Assembly (NCBI RefSeq): GCF_017313265.1
Contig: NZ_JAFLQZ010000010.1
Coordinates: forward strand, 124,001 to 188,000
Source: Hymenobacter telluris
GTDB lineage: Bacteria > Bacteroidota > Bacteroidia > Cytophagales > Hymenobacteraceae
DNA: 64,000 nt
Reading direction: 5' to 3'
The notes under the pieces are model-generated. The model did no database searches, was not told where the DNA came from, and saw nothing but the letters and a program-made list of their open reading frames with translations. Of the stretch, positions 50,353 through 57,078 are shown one piece after another; position 1 is the stretch's first letter; every line of letters begins with the position of its first letter. The translations under genes were made by a program, and so were the position numbers.

Positions 50353-50398
50353 GCCGCCAGGTCCTCAGTGGCACCCATGCCACTGAGGACCTGGCGGC
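50353..50398. repeat. Perfect 21-base inverted repeat with 4-base loop
   Basis: Arms 50353-50373 and 50378-50398 are perfectly complementary around CCCA. The core is AGGTCCTCAGTGGCA. It lies about 80 bases beyond the preserved transposase fragment and about 190 bases before the next gene. It lacks a T run. It could be a cruciform-forming scar of transposition or a strong RNA hairpin. Confidence 0.85.
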
Positions 50399-50586
50399 TG
50401 AATTTGTTTTCTTCCTGCATGGCTTCTGCAACGGCAAGGCAGCCCAGCAAGCTGGGGTGAGTTAGGCTGTGCCCTTCGCCAACTGAGGCTGCTAACCTCC
50501 ACAGCGCCGGTTTCGTTGAGAGGAATTCTTTTTTATCATCCGGCCATCTGTCTGCTGCACTGGCCTCATCTCTATTTCTATAGCGT

Positions 50587-51318
50587 ATGAAAAACCAGCT
50601 TCTCGGGGCCGCCTTTGGCTTGCTGCTTTGCACCCGCCCCGCCGCCGCCCAAGACCTCAGCCCCGCCCTCGACCCCGTCATGCTCGGCCAGGGCCTGGTG
50701 CTTTCCTCCACCATGTATGCCCAGGCGGAGCGCGACGCGGCCCGCAAAGGCATCAAGCTCAAGGAAACCACCAGCGCCACCAAAAGCCCGGCCACCCGCC
50801 TCACCTACACGTCTACGCCCGCCCTACGCCAACAAACTGTGCGCAACCTGGCTCAGCAGCTTCAGCAAAGCAAGCCGGCTCAGGCGCAGTACCTGCAAGC
50901 TGCCTATGGCCCCGGCAAAGCTGATTACGGCCAACTGTATTCGGCCGGCCTGAAAGGTTCTGGCTTCCAGGAAAACGACGCGGCCAGCGCCCTGGCCTCG
51001 TACATGGAAGTCGCCTACGCCGTCGTCAACAACGTGCAGAACGAAGCCCTTATCACCCCCGCCATGGACCGTGGCCTGCGCAATCAGGTGGCCGACATCC
51101 TCAGCCGCAACCCCGCGGCCCGCAACCCTGCCACCCTCGCGCAAGTGGGCGAGGAACTCAAGCTCCAGACCGTTATTTTGGCTACCGGCTGGCAGCAAAG
51201 CCGCCAAAACGGGCAGACCGCCACTTTCCGCGCCAATATTGCCCGCCAGTTCAGCAACCAGTTTGGCTTCGACCTTACCAAAGTTCGCCTCACGGAGCGC
51301 GGCTTCGCAGCTAAATAG
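50587..51318 (+). CDS. Exported protein, DUF6683-like
   Basis: 243 residues with a signal peptide (MKNQLLGAAFGLLLCTRPAAAQ). The mature part is mostly helical, with RLTYTSTPALRQQTVRNLAQQLQ, DAASALASYMEVAYAVVNNVQ and LQTVILATGWQQSRQNGQTATFRANIARQF. This layout resembles the DUF6683 family of secreted proteins, which has no known function. The call is from remembered pattern only. It stands alone between the IS remnant and a convergent HlyD-like gene. Confidence 0.65.
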   Translation: MKNQLLGAAFGLLLCTRPAAAQDLSPALDPVMLGQGLVLSSTMYAQAERDAARKGIKLKETTSATKSPATRLTYTSTPALRQQTVRNLAQQLQQSKPAQAQYLQAAYGPGKADYGQLYSAGLKGSGFQENDAASALASYMEVAYAVVNNVQNEALITPAMDRGLRNQVADILSRNPAARNPATLAQVGEELKLQTVILATGWQQSRQNGQTATFRANIARQFSNQFGFDLTKVRLTERGFAAK

Positions 51319-51390
51319 CTGCTACCATCGGCGCGCAGGTGCTGCGCAATTCGGCTGACGGTGTGCGCCCATTGCAGCAAATTAAGCCGG

Positions 51391-51942
51391 CTAATTCTGG
51401 GCCACTCCCTCGGTTGGTGGAGGCGTAACCCCGAGGCTGATAAGCGTGGTGGAATCGGCAACGTACGTGCCTGTATTCACTGGTAGCCGCACCACCGTAC
51501 CATTGGCCGGGGCCTGCACATACACGAAAGTCAACTGCCGAGGCATGGCGGCCAAGCGCTGGCGAATGGCGGCTATCCGCTGGCGTGTTTGCGCAATGGC
51601 CACCTCTGTTTTCTCGTACGGCGCGGCATTATTTAACTGCTCTTGCAGGTGCAGTGCTTGGCGCAATTCAACTTCGGCTTGTTGCTGGCTAACGGTGTGC
51701 AGCGGTACCGCCACTTTGGCCAGCAGTTGGCCGCGCTTCACTACGCTGCCGGTCTGCACGTACATTTCCCATACCCGCCCGGCGCTGGTAGCCGGCAAAT
51801 GGCGCAACGGCCCGGCAACTAACGCCGACGTAACGGTGGTTTCTGTGGTGGCCAGCGGCCAAGGCCGCAACCACAAGGCGCCCAGCACCAACACTATTCC
51901 GCCACTCACTGCGGCAAGCCACAGCACACTCTTCCTTTTCAT
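51391..51942 (-). CDS. Truncated HlyD-like membrane fusion protein
   Basis: From the ATG at 51942, 183 residues. One N-terminal membrane segment (LWLAAVSGGIVLVLGALWL) precedes a biotin-lipoyl-like half (GRVWEMYVQTGSVVKRGQLLAKVAVP), a short coiled coil (about 95-145), and the matching second half (FVYVQAPANGTVVRLPVNTGTYVADSTTLISLG). The beta-barrel and membrane-proximal domains of typical adaptors are missing, and no transporter gene is adjacent. It may be a minimal secretion adaptor or an orphan remnant. Confidence 0.75.
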   Translation of the reverse strand: MKRKSVLWLAAVSGGIVLVLGALWLRPWPLATTETTVTSALVAGPLRHLPATSAGRVWEMYVQTGSVVKRGQLLAKVAVPLHTVSQQQAEVELRQALHLQEQLNNAAPYEKTEVAIAQTRQRIAAIRQRLAAMPRQLTFVYVQAPANGTVVRLPVNTGTYVADSTTLISLGVTPPPTEGVAQN

Positions 51943-52473
51943 AACTCGCAGATACACAAAACAGAGCAGACACTACAGGCACTCTGCTTTTCAAGAAAAG
52001 CCTGTGTTTCCTCAGCGCAGACGTATAACTTTCGTCTAAACCTTAGCTATTCATACCTTTTTTAAACTTAGCTGGAAGCGCCCAAGCCAAGCCTTTGCTA
52101 CAAGTCCAGAGCAGCCAGCTAAATCAAGAAAGCTTGCTGGTAGCCGTAGCGGCCGGCAAAGGTAGGTGGCTTCGGCTGGTTCGTGCGTAGGCTACAGCCC
52201 AGCTTGTAGCAAACCCCGGCGCCTTAGCCTGCTCTGGCTTAGTGCCTGCCAGGCAACCGACCAAGGCAAAAACCGCCGGGACGCTGATTTTTCAAACATT
52301 TCAGGTTACTTTGGGGCTTGTCTGTTCGGGTATCACGCCGCCATTCGCACTGCATGCGCGTATAGTTTCCCCGGAAGTTCTTTTCCACCTCATTGCACTG
52401 CCGCCGCCCTACCTCACTGGCAGGTTGTAGGGTATGCGTGCAACATCCACCTGTTGTACTTTATCTTTAGCTC
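51943..52473. other. Gap between HlyD-like and TetR genes with decayed inverted repeat
   Basis: About 530 bases without a supported gene. TTTGCTACAAG near 52096 and CTTGTAGCAAA near 52200 are inverted, and CCAGAGCAG/CTGCTCTGG flank them loosely, indicating an old palindromic element. TATCTTTA near 52459 is a possible promoter box for the TetR gene. Confidence 0.4.
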
Positions 52474-53004
52474 ATGAACCGCAAACAACTTATTGCTCAG
52501 TCGGCCTTGCAGCTGTTCGCGGAACGAGGATACGAGAACACCTCAACGGCCCTGATTGCGAAGGAAGCAGAAGTTTCCGAAGCCCTCATTTTCAAGCACT
52601 TCGGCAACAAAGACCTGCTCCTCGACTACATCATTCGGCACGGCTACAAGCGCATCATCGAACAGGGCCGCGGCCGGCTCCCCGAAAATGCGCCCCTAGA
52701 GTTGATTTATAAAATCATTGACCTGCCCTACACCCTCGTGCAGGAAGAGCCGGCGTTCTGGAAGCTTCAGAATCGTTTGGTAGACGTGGCGGTGGCCCGC
52801 ACCCAGCACGAGCGGTTTTTGCAGCCGCTGCCCGGCTTGCTGGCCAAAGCCTTCAAGCAATTAGGCTACGCCGAGCCCGACAAGGAGGCCCGGCTGCTGA
52901 TGCTGCTGGTGGAAGTGCTCTGGAAAAGCCTCGCCACGCAAGACCACGGCGACATTCCAGAAATGCTGGAATTCATCAAAACCAAGTACAGGCCGCAGGA
53001 TTAG
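52474..53004 (+). CDS. TetR/AcrR-family transcriptional regulator
   Basis: 176 residues. The N-terminal HTH is typical (LIAQSALQLFAERGYENTSTALIAKEAEVSEALIFKHFGNKDLLLDYI), followed by a helical ligand-binding domain (residues 60-176). Family members repress efflux or metabolic genes until a ligand binds. The nearby divergent HlyD-like gene could be a target, but the 530-base gap between them makes this weak. A perfect-type inverted repeat lies downstream at 53059-53121. Confidence 0.93.
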   Translation: MNRKQLIAQSALQLFAERGYENTSTALIAKEAEVSEALIFKHFGNKDLLLDYIIRHGYKRIIEQGRGRLPENAPLELIYKIIDLPYTLVQEEPAFWKLQNRLVDVAVARTQHERFLQPLPGLLAKAFKQLGYAEPDKEARLLMLLVEVLWKSLATQDHGDIPEMLEFIKTKYRPQD

Positions 53005-53058
53005 GCTAGGGCCTGCCAGCTGGTGCAGTTAACTACCGCTGCCTTGATGAGCTACTTG

Positions 53059-53121
53059 ACCAGTAACACCCACCTCGGTACTCCACTCATTGCTTTGGGT
53101 ACCAAGGTGGGTGTTACTGGT
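53059..53121. terminator. Long inverted repeat downstream of the TetR gene
   Basis: Arms 53059-53081 and 53099-53121 (23 bases, 22 matching, core AGTAACACCCACCT) around a 17-base loop. No T run follows, so it may be a dispersed palindrome or an unusual terminator. Confidence 0.6.
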
Positions 53122-53316
53122 TGCGGCGAAAGCGAAAAACGGCACGGTCTGCCTGCATCATTGAAGCGGACTGGGCCGTACTGATGCTTTACAGAATTCC
53201 TTCTATAACAGGCTGGTCTTTTGCAGGTTCGCTATTTTATGGCTTATTCAATGAATTATTTTTACAATTTCCTGTTCTAGACCAATCTCACTGCTATTCC
53301 CTATTGCCTTAGCTTT

Positions 53317-53736
53317 ATGCAGCTAGTTGCCTATCGTCCTGAGTATCACGTCCGAGTTGATGAAGCCCGCAACCGGATGATATATGAACGATTCGAGGAA
53401 CTGACCATTGCCACCGAATTGCCGCACTACCTCCCCGACTTGCAACGCGCTTTAACTTTGCTGCGGCCTGGCTTTACGGTACTGGCTGATTTGCGCCGCA
53501 CATTGGGCCCCAATCTGCATTTGTTGCCTGTGTTTCTGGCCTCGCATACGCTAATGATGCAAGCCGGTATTGGCATGATGGCCGAAGTCCATCCGTTGTC
53601 TCACACCATGTACCAAATCAGCCAGGCGGTGCGCGCCCAAACGCACGTACCCGCCCGCCAATTCACGAGCCGCGAAGAAGCCGAAGCTTTTTTAGACAGT
53701 TTTCAAATAGAGCTGAATCCTGAGGCCGAAGGCTGA
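53317..53736 (+). CDS. STAS/SpoIIAA-like hypothetical protein
   Basis: 139 residues. The alternation EYHVRVDEARNRMIYERFEELT, LPDLQRALTLLRPGFTVLADLRR and HTMYQISQAVRAQTHVPARQFTSREEAEAFLDSF has the strand-helix order of SpoIIAA/STAS-like sensory proteins common in Cytophagales. No kinase or phosphatase partner is next to it. The family assignment is tentative. Confidence 0.7.
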   Translation: MQLVAYRPEYHVRVDEARNRMIYERFEELTIATELPHYLPDLQRALTLLRPGFTVLADLRRTLGPNLHLLPVFLASHTLMMQAGIGMMAEVHPLSHTMYQISQAVRAQTHVPARQFTSREEAEAFLDSFQIELNPEAEG

Positions 53737-53758
53737 TGCAGGGTTGGCATGGCGTGCC

Positions 53759-53766
53759 TATCTTTG
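53759..53766 (+). promoter_or_regulatory. Predicted -7 promoter box of the reductase-ferredoxin unit
   Basis: TATCTTTG matches TAnnTTTG and lies 94 bases upstream of the reductase start. No good -33 box is seen. Confidence 0.4.
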
Positions 53767-53859
53767 TGGCAATAATAGCCGTCACACCCAACGTTTTGGA
53801 CGCGTCGGCTGTTAGGTACGGGGCCCTGGCTACCGTTTGTTTGTTCTCACCTTTCGCCG

Positions 53860-54873
53860 ATGAATTCTATTTCCACCGATATCTGCATTATCGGAGCCGG
53901 CCCCGTAGGGCTGTTTGCCGTGTTTGAAGCCGGCCTGTTGAAGTTGCGCTGCCACGTAGTGGATGCCCTGCCCCAGGTGGGCGGCCAGCTCTCCGAAATC
54001 TACCCCAAGAAGCCAATCTACGATATTCCGGGCTTCCCCGACATTCTGGCCGGCGACCTGGTGAGCAACCTGATGCGCCAGATTGAGCCGTTCCACCCCA
54101 CCTTCACGCTGGGCGAGCGGGTGGAAAACTACGAGAAGCAGGACGACGGCTCGTTCATCGTTACCACCGTTGATGGCACCCAGATTCACTGCAAAGCCAT
54201 TGCCATTGCCGGTGGCCTGGGCTCGTTCGAGCCGCGCAAACCGGCCATCGAGAGCCTCGAAACCTTTGAGGGCGGCAAAGGCGTGCACTACATGGTGCGC
54301 GACCCCGAAGCCTTCCGTGACCAGCGCCTGGTTATTGCCGGCGGCGGCGACTCGGCTTTGGACTGGACCATCTTCCTGGCCGACGTAGCCAAGGAGGTAA
54401 CGCTCGTGCACCGCGGCACCACCTTCCGCGGCGCCGCCGATTCGGCCGAGAAAGTGAAGAGCCTGCATGAAGCCGGCCGGGCCCGCCTGGTGCTGAGCAG
54501 CAACGTCACGCACGTGCACGGCAACGGCAAGCTCAACGCCGTAACCATCACCGCCAACGACGGCACCACCGAAAGCCTGGAGGTGGATTCGTTTATTCCG
54601 CTGTTCGGCCTCACGCCCAAGCTCGGCCCGATTGGCGAGTGGGGTCTGGAAATCGAGGACAATGCCGTGAAGGTGAACACCGTGGACTACTCGTCGTCGG
54701 TACCCGGCATCTTCGCCATTGGCGACATCAACACGTACCCCGGCAAGCTGAAGCTCATTCTGTGCGGCTTCCACGAAGCCGCCCTCATGTGCCAAGGCGC
54801 CTTCAAGTACATCAACCCCGACAAAAAGTACGTGCTCAAGTACACCACCGTAAACGGAGTACCCACTTTATAG
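53860..54873 (+). CDS. Thioredoxin-reductase-like ferredoxin-NADP+ reductase
   Basis: 337 residues of a two-dinucleotide-binding flavoprotein: FAD motif ICIIGAGPVGLFAVFEAGLL near the N-terminus, NADPH motif RLVIAGGGDSALDWTI mid-protein and FAIGDINTYPGKLKLILCGFHEAALM at the end. The CxxC of thioredoxin reductases is absent, which identifies the TrxR-like FNR class (as in Bacillus YumC). A [2Fe-2S] ferredoxin gene follows, supporting electron transfer between NADPH and ferredoxin. Only palindrome 54873-54980 separates the two genes. Confidence 0.95.
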   Translation: MNSISTDICIIGAGPVGLFAVFEAGLLKLRCHVVDALPQVGGQLSEIYPKKPIYDIPGFPDILAGDLVSNLMRQIEPFHPTFTLGERVENYEKQDDGSFIVTTVDGTQIHCKAIAIAGGLGSFEPRKPAIESLETFEGGKGVHYMVRDPEAFRDQRLVIAGGGDSALDWTIFLADVAKEVTLVHRGTTFRGAADSAEKVKSLHEAGRARLVLSSNVTHVHGNGKLNAVTITANDGTTESLEVDSFIPLFGLTPKLGPIGEWGLEIEDNAVKVNTVDYSSSVPGIFAIGDINTYPGKLKLILCGFHEAALMCQGAFKYINPDKKYVLKYTTVNGVPTL

Positions 54874-54980
54874 GTGAAATGGTGAAGTGGTGAGATGGTG
54901 AGTTTGATGTTCAACTTGCGCAAGTTCGCGCCGATATAACGTCAAACTCACTATTTCACCACTTCACCATTTCACCACTT
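54873..54980. repeat. Family D palindrome between reductase and ferredoxin genes
   Basis: The left arm, made of GGTGANNT octamers and ending in GTTTGA, starts on the last base of the reductase stop codon. The right arm ends about six bases before the ferredoxin ATG. About 33 of 35 arm positions match. It occupies the whole spacer of what should be a two-gene operon. Confidence 0.88.
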
Positions 54981-54985
54981 AATCT

Positions 54986-55312
54986 ATGACCGACGAAGTA
55001 CGCGTGTACGTGGAGGAGGCCGACGGCCAACGCACGGAGGTGGTGGGCCCCACCGATATGGGCCTGAACCTAATGGAGCTGCTCAAAGCCAGCGGCTACG
55101 ACATTCAGGCTACCTGTGGCGGCATGGCGCTGTGCGGCACTTGCCACATTGAGGTGCTGGGCGGCCCCACCCTTGATGAGCCCGGCGACGACGAAATGGC
55201 CATGCTGGAAAGCCTGCCCGTACTGCGCGAAGGCAGCCGCCTTTCCTGCCAGATCCGCATTGCTGATGCTATTGACGGTTTGGTGCTCCGGTTGATGCCG
55301 CAGGATTCGTAG
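54986..55312 (+). CDS. [2Fe-2S] ferredoxin, adrenodoxin type
   Basis: 108 residues with cluster cysteines C44, C50, C53 and C88 (CGGMALCGTC, then RLSCQIR), the C-X5-C-X2-C-X34-C spacing of ISC/adrenodoxin-like ferredoxins. It is likely the partner of the reductase encoded just upstream, delivering electrons to an unidentified acceptor such as a P450, desaturase or FeS assembly. The fatty acid desaturase at 8376 is one possible acceptor, by inference only. Confidence 0.95.
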   Translation: MTDEVRVYVEEADGQRTEVVGPTDMGLNLMELLKASGYDIQATCGGMALCGTCHIEVLGGPTLDEPGDDEMAMLESLPVLREGSRLSCQIRIADAIDGLVLRLMPQDS

Positions 55313-55350
55313 TAGTACAATTTGCGGCTTTGGTAGCCGTTCAACAAGCT

Positions 55351-56208
55351 ATGCGAACATCTACTTTTCGTCGTTGCTTGTTTTACCGCAGTCTGTTAGG
55401 CTGCGGTTTTTTGTTTCTCGGCGGGGCAGGGCCGGTGTGGGCACAGCGGGAGGTGGAAGTGCAGCTTAGCGGCGGCGTATCATTAACCCAGCCTGCCATC
55501 AGGCGGAACAATCTGCCGCGCGCTTTCCGCACTCCTGGCGGTTTCAACACGGCGGCTACCCTGCGCCTCACGTTGCCTCTCACCAACAAGCTAGGGCTGG
55601 GAATAGAGCAACGCGCAACGGGCCTCAGCCAAGGATTTATGTACCGCGTAGCCAACTCCCGACGCTCCACCGGAATTTTGACGGGAACCGTGCATCAGTC
55701 CGGCCTTAGCCTGCGCCTCTACGACATCTGGCAGCCGGGGCCGCGCTGGGGCCTGGACGTAGCTCTAACGGGCTCGTACGGCTGGGCCTCCAGGGGCAGT
55801 TGGCAGGAGGAAAGCATCCTGTTTTTTGATGCGGCAAGTCAGCCCACTGACAATAACCCAGTGGTCCGCGTCAACACAATAAACCGGAAAGGAACGCCCA
55901 TGATAGGCGCGGAAACAGTGCTTCGGTATGAGTGGGGCCTGCGCAACACCCTGCTGCTTACGGCCACCTACCAGCGCGGACTGCGGCAGCTGGGCGAGGT
56001 ACGCTCCACGCAAGTGGACTACCTGGATGCCGCTGGCGCGGTGCAGCAGGGCAGCTTTGTGGTGAGTTCTTACGGGTCGTATGGGTCGGTGCAGCTGGGC
56101 TACGGGCTGCGGTTGGGAGCCATTGCTACTGCCCGCAACAAGCACCCGACCCCGCGCTACAGCCTTGACGACGCGGAAGATGCCAACGATGACTCGCCCA
56201 TCAACTAA
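55351..56208 (+). CDS. Predicted outer-membrane or exported hypothetical protein
   Basis: From the ATG at 55351, 285 residues with a signal peptide ending in GPVWAQ. The mature part shows alternating strands with aromatic ends (LRLTLPLTNKLGLGIEQ, LSLRLYDIWQPGPRWGLDVALTGSYGW, VVSSYGSYGSVQLGYGLRLG), suggesting a small beta barrel. I do not recognise a family. The C-terminus is acidic (DDAEDANDDS). A palindromic repeat begins right at its stop codon. Confidence 0.75.
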   Translation: MRTSTFRRCLFYRSLLGCGFLFLGGAGPVWAQREVEVQLSGGVSLTQPAIRRNNLPRAFRTPGGFNTAATLRLTLPLTNKLGLGIEQRATGLSQGFMYRVANSRRSTGILTGTVHQSGLSLRLYDIWQPGPRWGLDVALTGSYGWASRGSWQEESILFFDAASQPTDNNPVVRVNTINRKGTPMIGAETVLRYEWGLRNTLLLTATYQRGLRQLGEVRSTQVDYLDAAGAVQQGSFVVSSYGSYGSVQLGYGLRLGAIATARNKHPTPRYSLDDAEDANDDSPIN

Positions 56209-56360
56209 GAAGCTGTTTAAGTTAGCCGAAAAGGTCGCCAGGACGGTGTAGAGACGCATACTTGCGTCTCGTCGTTGAACGCAATTTGGTTGTACGGCAC
56301 AAGCGACGAGACGCAAGTATGCGTCTCTACATCGTTCAACAGGTAACTTAAAACAGCTTC
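56209..56360. repeat. Family C palindrome (outer and inner inverted repeats)
   Basis: Outer arms start with GAAGCTGTTTAAGTTA (56209-56224) and end with its near complement (56344-56360). Inner arms carry GTAGAGACGCATACTTG followed by CGTCTCGTCG and complement (about 56248-56330). The first base follows the TAA stop of the preceding gene with no gap. Confidence 0.85.
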
Positions 56361-56376
56361 TAAAAAGGCACAACCC

Positions 56377-56421
56377 AAAAACAGCAGAGGCAAGCCGTTG
56401 CGGCTTGCCTCTGCTGTTTTT
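56377..56421. terminator. Strong bidirectional-type terminator
   Basis: Perfect 21-base arms with a 3-base loop (TTG), starting AAAAACAGCAGAGG and ending in a T run. It lies between a plus-strand gene with its repeat and the convergent minus-strand gene ending at 56432. Confidence 0.93.
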
Positions 56422-56431
56422 ACGGCTGTTG

Positions 56432-56860
56432 TTAGCGGCGGCGCGAACTGGTAGTTTTGCGCTTGGTGCTCGTGGACTTGTGCACCGTTTTTTTACGGGT
56501 AGCGGTGCTCCGGCGACGCGAGGAAGAACGGTGGTAGGTGCGGTGCGGCGTGGCGGCGGTTTTGGGGGCTTCTACTTCCGGTGCCTTCGGTTCTTCAATG
56601 GCTTCTGAACTGCTGGCCAGCATATCGGCAGCCGTTTGGGTGGCGGCAGCTTCTTCCTGGGCGGCGTGCTTGAGGGCCGCGGCCTGCTTGCGGCGCACGG
56701 GCATCAGAAAGTCTCGTTCGGCGCGCTCCTGGTCGGAGAGTTTTTCTTCGCCGGGCAGCTTGGTAGGCGTAATGGTAGCCGACGGTTTGTCGCCTTGGGC
56801 CAGTACCGGCGCACCACTCAACAGCAAACCGGCCACCCCTATTATCAGTCGTATTTTCAT
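56432..56860 (-). CDS. Exported protein with highly basic histone-like tail
   Basis: From the ATG at 56860, 142 residues: signal peptide (MKIRLIIGVAGLLLSGAPVLAQ), a short charged middle (LSDQERAERDFLMPVRRKQAAALKHAAQ), an acidic/Pro linker, and a tail of about 40 residues rich in Arg, Lys, Ser and Thr (TYHRSSSRRRSTATRKK and onward). Such tails bind nucleic acid or acidic polymers, but the signal peptide argues for an extracytoplasmic place. I do not recognise a family. A full Bacteroidota promoter precedes it. Confidence 0.75.
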   Translation of the reverse strand: MKIRLIIGVAGLLLSGAPVLAQGDKPSATITPTKLPGEEKLSDQERAERDFLMPVRRKQAAALKHAAQEEAAATQTAADMLASSSEAIEEPKAPEVEAPKTAATPHRTYHRSSSRRRSTATRKKTVHKSTSTKRKTTSSRRR

Positions 56861-56883
56861 GTGCAACTTTTACTAAGGAGGCG

Positions 56884-56915
56884 CAAAGATACCCCCCGCT
56901 TCCCGCAAAGCCAAA
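56884..56915 (-). promoter_or_regulatory. Bacteroidota-type promoter of the basic-tail gene
   Basis: On the minus strand TTTG (56915-56912), a 20-base spacer, then TATCTTTG (56891-56884), both fitting the sigma-ABfr-type consensus TTTG-N19-21-TAnnTTTG. The start codon is about 24 bases downstream of the -7 box. Confidence 0.75.
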
Positions 56916-57078
56916 GCTGCCCAACAAGTTACACCTTCAGGCACACCCCAACCCCCGAAAAAACAGGGTGCACACACGCACAGAGCCTTGTTTTCACAGG
57001 CAGCATTTATTTCCAATTCCAGCGCGCCAAAGCAGTACCCTGGCCTCAGCAACCACTCTACCTCTCCCCTGCTGCTAG

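Noticed and set aside
50064..50804. 246-codon minus-strand frame treated as a whole transposase
   Set aside because: Only about the last 70 codons resemble a transposase. The rest is antisense to the gene at 50587.
52166..52477. 103-residue plus-strand frame upstream of the TetR gene
   Set aside because: No motif and it overlaps a decayed inverted repeat and the TetR promoter area.
53121..53312. 63-residue plus-strand frame
   Set aside because: Begins inside an inverted repeat and shows no conserved features. The STAS-like gene start follows directly.
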